Of a DNA stretch of 64,000 nucleotides, positions 8,553-16,023 are shown piece by piece. The translations under genes were made by a program, and so were the position numbers. Where the stretch lies: assembly GCA_020638995.1 (NCBI GenBank), contig JACKHM010000003.1:992001-1056000 (forward strand), written 5' to 3'. The stretch comes from Planctomycetaceae bacterium. Its GTDB lineage: Bacteria > Planctomycetota > Planctomycetia > Pirellulales > Pirellulaceae. Each line of letters begins with the position of its first letter. Position 1 is the first letter of the stretch. The notes beneath the pieces are model-generated. The model ran no database searches. It was not told the DNA's origin and saw only the letters and a list, made by a program, of their open reading frames with translations.

Positions 8553-10037
8553 ATGTCGACGCCAAACCGCAGCAATCGATTGGCTCCAGCGCTGCTTTTG
8601 CAGATCTGCTCTCTCATGGGACTTGCGACTCAGCTGGGTTGCCACCCACAAAAACTCGAACGCCCAGAAGTCAGCGCTCCCGCGTCGCAAACGCTTCCAG
8701 CGCAAGACCCTTCTGCAATTCTTCGACAAATGGAGCAGGTCTATCGCGACGCCGATGAATACTCCGACCGCGGGCAAGTCGTTCTGCGTTATCGTGAACG
8801 CGGTGACATTCATACCGACTCGGCCGCGTTGGCGGTGTCGGTGCGGTTGCCCAATGAAATCCGCGTAGACGCTTACTATTCGGAACTGGTGTGTGATGGG
8901 AAGCAGCTGCGAGCAAGGATTACCGATGAAAAGTCAAACAACATCGATGGACAGATTCTAAGCCGGGCGCTCGATAATGAATTGAGTTTGGAGCTGGTCT
9001 ATCAAGACGCGACGCTGCGCGAAGCCATGACCAGCGGCATGGCAGGTCAACCACTGCAGCTCAATTTGTTGTACGCTGACGATCCGCTGAAGTCCGTATT
9101 CGCCGAGGATGCGAAGCTCAAGATACTTGAGACAGCTGAGTACGAGGGCGCCGCCTGCTATCGAGTCGCAGCAAGTGGTGCAGAGGGAGAATTCATCTTC
9201 TGGATTGATGGAACGACGTATATGCTGCGCCGTCTCGATTATCCCGCCGCTTCGCTGCTTCCCGATTTGGCGCGATCCGAGATGATTCAAGACCTCAGTT
9301 TGCGAGTCGAATTTCGCGACGCAACCTTCAACCCGGATTTTGACAATTCGTCATTTTCGTTTGCTGTTCCCATTGACGCGAAACTTGTGCAAGCGTTTGT
9401 CCTCCCACCGCCTCCTTTGCCAACGGGGTTATTCGGAAAGCAGCTCGCGGATTTTGCGTGTTACAGACTCGATGGATCGACGATATCTCAGAAGTCATTG
9501 CTCGGTCAGACCGTCGTACTGCTCTGGTACAACGATCACCCGGCCTGTCGCAGTACGATTGCACAGCTGAGCGAAGTATACGGTTCAGTCGCTCAAGACG
9601 ACTCCGTTGCCGTCTTCGCTGTGTCTGCCGAGCCATCCAGCGTATCGAGTAACCAACTCGAAGCGAACCTCGCTGCTTGGAATGTGAATGTGCCAGTGCT
9701 TCGCGATCTCGATGCTTGTGGACGAGACGTCCTGGGAGTTCCGTATACTCCCACTATGCTCGTGCTTGACAAAGAAGGCTACTTACAAATCTTTGAAGTG
9801 GGGGCGAATTCCGATCTCGCACAAGAGTTGCCCACGATTTTGGATCGGTTGCGCAAAGGCGATGATTTGGCAGGCGAGATTCTTGCGGATCACGACCAAC
9901 AGACCGCTGCCTATCACGAGACACTTAGGGCCGCGATGGCCGATACCGGTACGCCGACGCCTGAACCGTCACCTGCGAGCAATCGTCCTGCCTCAGATAC
10001 GCCAAACGACGTGACATCCGGGGAAGCAGATCGTTAG
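8553..10037 (+). CDS. Secreted protein with DUF2092/LolA-like domain and thioredoxin-like C-terminus
   Basis: A 494-residue protein; the ATG at 8553 follows AAGGA. The hydrophobic N-terminus ends in TQLGC, a possible though imperfect lipobox. Residues about 55-280 resemble the outer-membrane lipoprotein-sorting (LolA/DUF2092) fold: RQMEQVYRDADEYSDRGQVV, then IDGTTYMLRRLDYP. Residues about 300-430 form a redoxin/TlpA-like domain (GQTVVLLWYNDHPACRST, then GVPYTPTMLVLDKEGYL). The usual CxxC is reduced to HPAC, so only the second cysteine remains and disulfide exchange by a normal thioredoxin mechanism is unlikely. The C-terminal tail is low in complexity. The role is unknown; a cell-envelope location is inferred. 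Confidence 0.72.
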   Translation: MSTPNRSNRLAPALLLQICSLMGLATQLGCHPQKLERPEVSAPASQTLPAQDPSAILRQMEQVYRDADEYSDRGQVVLRYRERGDIHTDSAALAVSVRLPNEIRVDAYYSELVCDGKQLRARITDEKSNNIDGQILSRALDNELSLELVYQDATLREAMTSGMAGQPLQLNLLYADDPLKSVFAEDAKLKILETAEYEGAACYRVAASGAEGEFIFWIDGTTYMLRRLDYPAASLLPDLARSEMIQDLSLRVEFRDATFNPDFDNSSFSFAVPIDAKLVQAFVLPPPPLPTGLFGKQLADFACYRLDGSTISQKSLLGQTVVLLWYNDHPACRSTIAQLSEVYGSVAQDDSVAVFAVSAEPSSVSSNQLEANLAAWNVNVPVLRDLDACGRDVLGVPYTPTMLVLDKEGYLQIFEVGANSDLAQELPTILDRLRKGDDLAGEILADHDQQTAAYHETLRAAMADTGTPTPEPSPASNRPASDTPNDVTSGEADR

Positions 10038-10047
10038 TCCGGAGATG

Positions 10048-10380
10048 TTATTCTGGTCCGCCCGCACGGGCGCGTTGGCAGAGTTCGGCGACTTCGTCGA
10101 TTGAACTGACAATCTCGGCCTCTGGTCGAGACATACGCACGTTGTGGTCCAAACGCGTGAGTGAAGGTGTCAGCTCTTCGAAGCCATAGCTCCCGGCAGC
10201 TCCTTTTAGCTGATGAGCCGCTCGACCCAAGCCATCCATATCCGCACGCTGCCAGCAATCTTGAATCATGGCAATGCGGCTGGGTAACTCTTCCACGAAC
10301 ATTTCGACCAAGTCACCAAGATCCGGGTCGAGCCCCAATGTGGAGTAGACGTACTCCGACCGTACCGTTAGTTCGCTCAT
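10048..10380 (-). CDS. Histidine-containing phosphotransfer (Hpt) domain protein
   Basis: A 110-residue stand-alone Hpt protein. The ATG at 10380 is preceded by AAGGGG, so a longer open reading to 10497 is rejected. The phosphoacceptor motif is AAHQLKGAAGSYGF, and the protein is a single helical bundle. Hpt proteins pass phosphate between hybrid sensor kinases and response regulators. No kinase or regulator gene is adjacent, so the partners cannot be named. It converges on the gene at 8553-10037 with a 10-base gap. Confidence 0.88.
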   Translation of the reverse strand: MSELTVRSEYVYSTLGLDPDLGDLVEMFVEELPSRIAMIQDCWQRADMDGLGRAAHQLKGAAGSYGFEELTPSLTRLDHNVRMSRPEAEIVSSIDEVAELCQRARAGGPE

Positions 10381-10821
10381 CTGCCTGCCCCTTAGGTAGA
10401 AAAGAACGGTCTGCGAAATCAGATTGTAAGGATGACAGAAATCGTCACCTGCTTCATCGCGAGATTGCGATCTGCAATGCTCTGCCTCCAATAGCAAACA
10501 TAGGTCGAAATCTGCCTTGCTGCCAGAATCGGGCGCGTAATTCGGCGTTTTGCCTCATGTCTGAATGAGTAATTCTCACAACCTGCGTAGACGGCAGCTA
10601 CGTTTTGGGAAATCCAGAAGAAACTGTCCGGTTGGTAAAGAGGGGAAGAATAGGTTGACGATGAGGACAAGGATAATTCAGCAAGCAGTTTGCTGAGCCA
10701 TTGGCCAGTTCTGCGTCCCAACACGGCTGCCGTCAAACGACAGTTGAGATCGGGGCAGACAGCGGGGTGAATGGTGGTGTTCAGTTTGTCAGCGGTATTC
10801 CGGTATTTAGGAGCCCTCCCC
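10381..10821. other. Intergenic region upstream of Hpt and QKGG-repeat genes
   Basis: About 440 bases between divergently transcribed genes. It must hold promoters for both, but I see no convincing -35/-10 pair, RNA gene or conserved ORF. Confidence 0.5.
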
Positions 10822-11508
10822 ATGAGAATTCGTACACTTGTGCCCGCGTTGCTCGCGGCTGGCTTGTTCTGTATTGCCAGCTCCAACGCAAACGCTTTCG
10901 AGTTGCTCGATCGCGTGATGATGAATCTTGGTGGCGACTATGGTGTTGCCCAGAAGGATGGATGTGATGCTTGCCAGAAAGGTGGAGCAGCACAAAAAGG
11001 TGGTTGCGGCGGCGGTGCCTGCCAGAAGGGTGGCTGTGGCGCTGCTCAAAAGGGTGGCTGCGGCAGCAAAGGTGGAGCTTGCCAGAAGGGCGGCTGTGGC
11101 GCGACCCAAAAGGGCGGACATAGCTTCTTCGGTGGCGCCTGCCAAAAAGGTAGCTGCGGTGCTGCTCAGAAGGGTGGCTGCGACAGCAAGGGCGGCGCTT
11201 GCCAAAAGGGTGGCTGTGGCGTTGCTCAGAAGGGCGTCGCTCAAAAAGGTTGCGATAGCTGCTCGAAGGGCGGATACCATCGCGTTTCGCTGTTCTCTGG
11301 CCTGATGCACCGAAGCAGCTGCGATTGCGGCGGCAAGGGTGGCGCTTGCCAAAAGGGTGATTGCGGCGCGTCCCAGAAGGGCGGCGCTTGCCAAAAGGGT
11401 GGCTGTGGTGCTTCCCAAAAAGGTGGCTGCGGTGCGGCTCAAAAGGGCGGCGCATGCCAAAAGGGTGACTGCGGTGCTTCCCAAAAGGGCGGCATCTTTC
11501 AGAAGTAG
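10822..11508 (+). CDS. Secreted Cys-rich QKGG-repeat protein
   Basis: A 228-residue protein with TAGGAG before the ATG at 10822 and a clear signal peptide (MRIRTLVPALLAAGLFCIAS, cleavage near ANA). The rest is built almost wholly from short degenerate units of the type ACQKGGCGAAQKGG, repeated about a dozen times, with two short unique stretches (GGHSFFGGACQKG and YHRVSLFSGLMHRSS). The mature protein is very rich in Gly, Lys, Gln and Cys, with Cys regularly spaced. No known family is recognised. Metal binding or disulfide cross-linking in the proteinaceous planctomycete envelope is inference only. A strong terminator follows. The antisense frames are also open because of the repeats, but only this frame has a signal peptide and an RBS. 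Confidence 0.8.
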   Translation: MRIRTLVPALLAAGLFCIASSNANAFELLDRVMMNLGGDYGVAQKDGCDACQKGGAAQKGGCGGGACQKGGCGAAQKGGCGSKGGACQKGGCGATQKGGHSFFGGACQKGSCGAAQKGGCDSKGGACQKGGCGVAQKGVAQKGCDSCSKGGYHRVSLFSGLMHRSSCDCGGKGGACQKGDCGASQKGGACQKGGCGASQKGGCGAAQKGGACQKGDCGASQKGGIFQK

Positions 11509-11583
11509 TTAAGCATCCGGTGCGACTTCGTCGTGCAGGATCCCTGAGCGGATCTGCCCGAAGCCATCGCTTGAAAAAATTCG

Positions 11584-11619
11584 GAGAGCCCCGCTCTGTA
11601 GCCGGGGCTCTCTTTCTTT
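11584..11619. terminator. Bidirectional intrinsic terminator
   Basis: A 10-bp GC-rich perfect stem (11584-11593 with 11603-11612, loop of 9 bases) is followed by TTTCTTTC on the plus strand. On the minus strand it is followed by TTTTTT (reverse complement of 11575-11580). It lies between the convergent QKGG and sulfotransferase genes and can serve both. Confidence 0.88.
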
Positions 11620-11652
11620 CTTGCCTTTCGGGAGCGGAATGGAAAATCGACG

Positions 11653-13428
11653 CTACGAAAACGGTCGCACGGTTAGCTTTGTTTGATGTTGTTCGACGCG
11701 TTGGCTGCCCGGATCGCGGCCTTGGAAATAGTCCTTTTGCCAGCCACGTTCGATCGCGTTCGGATCACCCGCGGCCACCAGTCGGTGGAACTCGTCGCGG
11801 TCGGCGCTCCAGCGCCGATAGGCTTGGGCGACTTCCGCGTTGCTGTCGAGCGATCGTTTGTGCGGTTGAAGCGAGTCGATCAGTCCGCGCGGAACCGGAA
11901 CGACCATACAGATTGGATCACCGGCCTCGAATCGCACGACGTGATTCGCGCGAGTCAGCTTCCAGTTCATCGTGAACGACGCCGATGTCCAATCCGTTTC
12001 GACGATGCCTTCCAGCGGATGGATGCCGTCCTTCGGTGCATTCGTTGGCCCTTTCACCCACAGATTGATACCCTCCGGCGTGCGGAACAAATACGGCATG
12101 TTAAACGTCACCACGCCATGACCGAACAGGCCGCTGATGCGTTTCTCGGGCCGGTCGTTGTCGAACGTCAAGATTACGTCGTCAGGCCGTGGGCCGCCGT
12201 TCCAGTAGACGGTAAATCCGGTCGGGTTGCCAATCACCCAACCCGCCTGATTGGCCAGCGTCAGCGGCAAACAGCGGTAGGCAAAACGCTGTTGCGTCTG
12301 GTCCATCCACTCGCGACTGATCGGAGCAGGCGTGAGCGACATGTCTGTCGGTTCGTAGATCTCGTACGCGATGATGCGGCGATCCCCGTCTTCCTCGCTC
12401 GTCATCACTCCGTTCTCCAGCGCCTCCCTCTTCGTAGGTGAACTCGCCAAGAGTTCAGCCGGTGTAGAGCCAGAGGTCGCGGCCCCGCTCCTTCTGGCTC
12501 TCGACTCTAGACTCGCGACACTCGACTCCACGCCATACCCCAGCATCTCCATCATCGCCCGATGATCGACGATCACCCGCGCCGCCTGTCGTGCGTTCAG
12601 CACCTGTCGCCAGCGTCCGGCTTCGCCATGTCGAAAGAATCGCCCACTTCGCGCCACCGTGCTCGCCTCGGCAAAGCCGGAGGATTGTTCGGCCTGTTGC
12701 AACGACGCAAACACTGTCGCATCGACCGCTCGCCGCACGCAAGACTCGTCGTAGTCCCAACCCAGGAACCGAATCATCCGGCCAAAGTGTTCGTACGGAT
12801 TCTGCTTCAAGTCTTCGTACCGCAATACGAGCAGCGGGAACTCGTTGTCGTTCTTCGTCCAACTCCAGACGTGATGGCTCCAGGTGCCGACCATCTGGGC
12901 CGCGTGCTTGTCGGTGCGGCCAAGCCGATGGTCCGGTTGGTTCATCAAGGCAATCGCGTCGTCGATCGAGTAGTTGATGTGGTCGGCCAGCGAATCAACG
13001 ACGTCCAACGGATTGCGGACGATATAGACGCCGGCCTTGGTGAACCGCGAATAGACCTGCCGCTGGCCGTTTGGCTTGACGCGGGCGTTGTGTGTCTTGA
13101 CGACTCGCTGCCCGATATTCGCGGCCAGTCGCTGCTGAACGGCCAGTCGATACGCGTCGATATCTTCGTCCGTTAACTCCGCTGACGGCTTGCCTGCAAG
13201 ATCAGCGAACAGCGCCAGCAAACTATCGGATCGCGAGAACTGATTGACCTGCAACAGATCGAAGCCTTGCCCTCTGTTTGCCTCTTCCCGCTGGCCCTCT
13301 GCTCTCAGCTCTCCGCTCTCCGCTTTCTCCCCTCCACCCTCGACCTCCCCCAAATACGCCGCCACAAACATCCGCGCCCAAGTGTTCCCGGACTTTGGAT
13401 AGGATGCCATCCAAACAAGATTTCTCAT
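11653..13428 (-). CDS. Sulfotransferase fused to DUF6065-like domain
   Basis: A 591-residue two-domain protein. The N-terminal domain (about 1-300) is a PAPS-dependent sulfotransferase: phosphosulfate loop YPKSGNTW (residues 10-17), 3'-phosphate segment VRNPLDVVDSLADH, and RYEDLKQNPYEHFGRMI. The C-terminal domain (about 345-590) matches what I recall of DUF6065: RFAYRCLPLTLANQAGW, NLWVKGPTNAPKDG, ETDWTSASFTMNWK. It probably sulfates a small molecule or glycan; the acceptor and the role of the second domain are unknown. Two purine-rich low-complexity stretches (residues about 28-55 and 300-335) look like minisatellite DNA inserted in frame. A copy of the last 55 or so codons recurs at 57634-57792. 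Confidence 0.87.
   Translation of the reverse strand: MRNLVWMASYPKSGNTWARMFVAAYLGEVEGGGEKAESGELRAEGQREEANRGQGFDLLQVNQFSRSDSLLALFADLAGKPSAELTDEDIDAYRLAVQQRLAANIGQRVVKTHNARVKPNGQRQVYSRFTKAGVYIVRNPLDVVDSLADHINYSIDDAIALMNQPDHRLGRTDKHAAQMVGTWSHHVWSWTKNDNEFPLLVLRYEDLKQNPYEHFGRMIRFLGWDYDESCVRRAVDATVFASLQQAEQSSGFAEASTVARSGRFFRHGEAGRWRQVLNARQAARVIVDHRAMMEMLGYGVESSVASLESRARRSGAATSGSTPAELLASSPTKREALENGVMTSEEDGDRRIIAYEIYEPTDMSLTPAPISREWMDQTQQRFAYRCLPLTLANQAGWVIGNPTGFTVYWNGGPRPDDVILTFDNDRPEKRISGLFGHGVVTFNMPYLFRTPEGINLWVKGPTNAPKDGIHPLEGIVETDWTSASFTMNWKLTRANHVVRFEAGDPICMVVPVPRGLIDSLQPHKRSLDSNAEVAQAYRRWSADRDEFHRLVAAGDPNAIERGWQKDYFQGRDPGSQRVEQHQTKLTVRPFS
12480..12541. repeat. Degenerate CTCGACTC-type minisatellite inside coding sequence
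   Basis: The stretch GCTCTCGACTCTAGACTCGC, followed by GACACTCGACTCC, is a short tandem array of near-identical 8-10-base words within the linker of the sulfotransferase-DUF6065 gene. It encodes a Ser/Ala/Arg-rich linker. Confidence 0.5.
13268..13350. repeat. Degenerate CTCTC-type minisatellite inside coding sequence
   Basis: Pyrimidine-rich tandem words such as CTCTGCTCTCAGCTCTCCGC run through the sulfotransferase just after the phosphosulfate loop, adding about 28 charged residues (Gly/Glu/Arg rich). The array interrupts a conserved fold at a surface-loop position. Confidence 0.6.
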
Positions 13429-13479
13429 GGTCAGTGTCTCAAGTCGCTACGAAATAAACGTCACACTCCGCAAAGTAGC

Positions 13480-13499
13480 CGTCACGCTCCGCCGTGACG
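13480..13499. repeat. Palindrome CGTCACG-ctccgc-CGTGACG
   Basis: A perfect 7-bp stem with a 6-base loop in the gap between the sulfotransferase gene and the DUF1559 gene. A similar word, CGTCACACTCCGC, stands 21 bases to the left (13459-13471). No T-tract follows on the minus strand. Confidence 0.65.
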
Positions 13500-13569
13500 A
13501 GCCTGCCACCGCAGACGTTGATACCAAGAACGGCGTCCGCTCGCGATTAAAGCTCTTCACACTGGGCCA

Positions 13570-13589
13570 CATCTCGACGGAGCGAGATG
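13570..13589 (-). repeat. Palindrome CATCTCG-acggag-CGAGATG
   Basis: A 7-bp perfect stem with a 6-base loop, flanked by GGCCA and GGCCA words. It stands 6 bases after the stop of the DUF1559 gene. It could slow transcription there, but there is no T-run, so it is listed as a repeat and not as a terminator. Confidence 0.6.
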
Positions 13590-13595
13590 GCCACA

Positions 13596-14687
13596 TTAAT
13601 ACTCGCCGACCGCGTTGCCGTCCTGCGTGGCAATCAAGTATTCGAACGTGCTGTCGACCGCTAGGTTACCGCTTTGCACCGATGCGGCGGACAGCGGATC
13701 GAAGCTCCAGGCCAGATTCAAACCCGTATCGTCATAGCCGTTGGTCTCGATCGTCTCGCTGATGAATCGCACGCTGCCGTCCACCAAGCTGAACATCGCA
13801 CCGCCGGGATGCTGACTCGATAAGCCGCGTGTGGCTGCCGTATCTGGATTCGTTGTGGGCGTAACCGCCGCGACGCCCGAGTGCGTGGCGTTGATCCGCG
13901 TTACGCCGCATCCCATCACATCGCCCTCGTTGACCGCCTGGTTGACCTCGCGTCGGCCAAACACCAGCCCCGCACCAACCACGACGATCGCGCTGCCTCC
14001 GCCCGTCTGTTTCAATTGCCAGCGTCGTTCGCCCAAGGCGATGACGTTGCTGGTCCCGTCCAACACGTCGCGCATGGCTTGGCCTTCGTTGTCGTAGAAC
14101 ATCCCGCGAAAAGTGGCCTGTCCGGCAGTACCCGCGATCGACGGTCCGCGCCAAAAGCGAGCTGTTTCGAGCGCGCTGGTGCTGGCGACGTAGTTCGACG
14201 TGGCACTGGCGAACGTGCCGCCGTACTGGCGTCTGTTATTCAATTCGGGCCCGACATCCGACGGACAGCGAAACGTGGGCACGGGCGTTTGCAGGATGTT
14301 GGCGTGCAGCGTGATGGCATCGTTGGGGCCGTTATCCAGCCACGTATTTCCGACCGACATCGCATCCGCCGTGCTGCCGCCTTCAATAAAACGCTGCACC
14401 AACGCTCCCCAACTCCACTTGGCTCGGGTCAGGATCGCGTTGTTGGGCCGGTTGGGCGTGGCCGAATGTTTCCAGAGAAACGCGGGCGGAAAGGTTTTGA
14501 AGGTGTCGTGATAGTTATGGCAGGCCAGAGTCAACTGCTTCAGATGATTGCTACACTGCATCCGACGAGCCGCCTCGCGCGCCGTTTGAACAGCGGGTAG
14601 CAGTAACGCCACCAAGATGCCAATGATGGCAATCACAACGAGCAGTTCGACGAGCGTGAATGCCTTGGGGCGAAGATGGTTTCTCAT
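13596..14687 (-). CDS. DUF1559 protein with prepilin-type N-terminal leader
   Basis: A 363-residue member of the planctomycete pseudopilin-like DUF1559 family. The type IV prepilin leader AFTLVELLVVIAIIGILVAL (from residue 9) is followed by LPAVQTAREAARRMQCSNHL, then a beta-rich body and the C-terminal H-x9-DG motif (QHPGGAMFSLVDGS). Such proteins are processed by prepilin peptidase and are thought to form envelope or secretion structures. They occur in dozens of copies per planctomycete genome, and the role of each copy is unknown. Confidence 0.93.
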   Translation of the reverse strand: MRNHLRPKAFTLVELLVVIAIIGILVALLLPAVQTAREAARRMQCSNHLKQLTLACHNYHDTFKTFPPAFLWKHSATPNRPNNAILTRAKWSWGALVQRFIEGGSTADAMSVGNTWLDNGPNDAITLHANILQTPVPTFRCPSDVGPELNNRRQYGGTFASATSNYVASTSALETARFWRGPSIAGTAGQATFRGMFYDNEGQAMRDVLDGTSNVIALGERRWQLKQTGGGSAIVVVGAGLVFGRREVNQAVNEGDVMGCGVTRINATHSGVAAVTPTTNPDTAATRGLSSQHPGGAMFSLVDGSVRFISETIETNGYDDTGLNLAWSFDPLSAASVQSGNLAVDSTFEYLIATQDGNAVGEY

Positions 14688-15035
14688 GAATTAGTTTCCA
14701 AAGGTTGCCTTGACGGATGTTTTCGTGTGCCACTGGCTTCGCCAGTGCCTTGGATTTCAAACGAGGTGAGTCGCGGTCGCTAATCATCGTGAGAGTTCCT
14801 ACCGAATTGATGCACTGGCAGAGCCAGTGGCACACCGAATGATCAAGCTAGTCAGTGCCACCCAGCCGACCAGGCTGCACGCACCTGCTATCGGCCCTCC
14901 CGGCATTCAGACCGAAACTTCAACGTCCTCATCAATCCCCCAAATCTCGTGCCGAACAGTATTGGTCCCGACCTGTTTGATTTATCCTGGGAATTGCGGC
15001 GGGCAAAGGTTCAATCCGTGTCCCGCTCGCTTCCC
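14688..15035. other. Intergenic region holding a paired palindrome
   Basis: About 350 bases between two minus-strand genes. It holds the paired palindrome at 14725-14835. The remaining 200 bases show no gene that I can support. Confidence 0.5.
14725..14835. repeat. Two inverted copies of a CACTGGC-NNN-GCCAGTG palindrome
   Basis: GTGTGCCACTGGC-ttc-GCCAGTGC (14725-14748) and GCACTGGC-aga-GCCAGTGGCACAC (14812-14835) are each a 7-bp hairpin with a 3-base loop. They are also reverse complements of one another over 24 bases, differing only in the loop. The arrangement, 63 bases apart, recalls REP/BIME-type elements. It sits just upstream of the DUF1559 gene. Confidence 0.85.
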
Positions 15036-15692
15036 TTACGGATTCCGGACGCGCTCCGAGCGGATGGGTTTGGGATTCTTGACTTCCGGGGTGGGCCAGT
15101 CACGTATCTCCCCGAAATCTGGCGACAGGATAATCACTTTTAATGCCTCAAGCTGTGTCTTCCGAGTCAGCGACATTTCATTCTTAAGCTGCCGTTGTAC
15201 GAGGAAAATTCCGTACTCCGGGTCGACTATCCCGTCGTGCGCTGTGAGCACGTACGCAAAAATCTTTAATTCTTCGTCAGTCGCCGACCGACTTAGCCGC
15301 CGGAATATCGCACGATAGCCAGGTATGCCAATCTGAACGAGCGATTCTGCGGCTGGCCGACTTTCTAATGGATGTCGTTCACCAACTTCGTACAATGCAG
15401 GAACGAAAGCGGCAAGTGCAACCAACTCGTCTGCGGCTTCACTGGCGCGGAGCACACCAAGTTGCTGAATGATTCCCGCCTTCTTCATATCCGCGAACGT
15501 ACCAGACGGGCAGTTCTGCAATTCACGTAACAACTCTGAGATTGTATGTGCCCGAGTCGTTGCAACTGACTGCACTTCATCTTCCTCTGCGACCGCTAAC
15601 GCCGCTGGTCCAGTTAGGCAAATTACCCACGCGCAGACGAAGATCGAGAGACGGATTCGCGCTTCGAGGTTTATCATGAGGAAGCAATCCAT
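15036..15692 (-). CDS. Secreted protein of unknown function
   Basis: A 218-residue protein; the ATG at 15692 has AAAGG about 7 bases upstream, which decides between several in-frame starts. The signal peptide runs through IRLSIFVCAWVICLTG to about LAVA. The mature part is helical (SELLRELQNCPSGTFADMKK, then AADELVALAAF) and may be HEAT-like, but I recognise no family. It starts 16 bases after the stop of the 104-residue ORF, in line with the frameshifted surface-protein gene, so the three look like one transcription unit. Confidence 0.65.
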   Translation of the reverse strand: MDCFLMINLEARIRLSIFVCAWVICLTGPAALAVAEEDEVQSVATTRAHTISELLRELQNCPSGTFADMKKAGIIQQLGVLRASEAADELVALAAFVPALYEVGERHPLESRPAAESLVQIGIPGYRAIFRRLSRSATDEELKIFAYVLTAHDGIVDPEYGIFLVQRQLKNEMSLTRKTQLEALKVIILSPDFGEIRDWPTPEVKNPKPIRSERVRNP

Positions 15693-15708
15693 TCGGTGCC
15701 TTTGCGGA

Positions 15709-16023
15709 CTAAGGAAGGTCTTGGGGTGGTGGCCCCCAGGTATTACCCAAGTCGATGTGCCCAGGTCCAACATCGTTATAATCGTTCTCATTCGGATTCA
15801 GGGCACCACCCTGCAACGGGACGCGATACTGAATGCCGTTGATCTCTTCAAGGAATTGTCGATGGTGCCAGTCGTAGTAATCGGATGCGCGGCTCCCGGA
15901 AACGCTTATTCCCACCGGATCGTTTTCGATGCCAATTCGTACGAACTCCTGGAAATTCCTCCTGGACACGTTCCATCCAACGAGCGGATTAACATTTACT
16001 AATGAACTACCCGGGCTATCCAT
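15709..16023 (-). CDS. Small hypothetical protein coupled to the surface-protein gene
   Basis: A 104-residue ORF whose ATG overlaps the TAG stop of the preceding gene (ATGGATAG), suggesting translational coupling. It has no signal peptide. Readable features are the aromatic stretch DYYDWHHRQFLEEINGIQYR and a Pro-rich end (TWGPPPQDLP). It is either a real small protein or the last segment of the upstream surface protein cut off by a further mutation. No family is recognised. Confidence 0.45.
   Translation of the reverse strand: MDSPGSSLVNVNPLVGWNVSRRNFQEFVRIGIENDPVGISVSGSRASDYYDWHHRQFLEEINGIQYRVPLQGGALNPNENDYNDVGPGHIDLGNTWGPPPQDLP

Noticed and set aside
10781..11484. Two long minus-strand ORFs (224 and 225 codons)
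   Set aside because: They arise from the repeat structure of the QKGG gene on the plus strand and have no signal peptide or RBS.
11683..12441. 252-codon plus-strand ORF
   Set aside because: It is antisense to the conserved sulfotransferase-DUF6065 gene, with shadow composition.
13881..14600. 239-codon plus-strand ORF
   Set aside because: It is antisense to the DUF1559 gene and has no recognisable domain.
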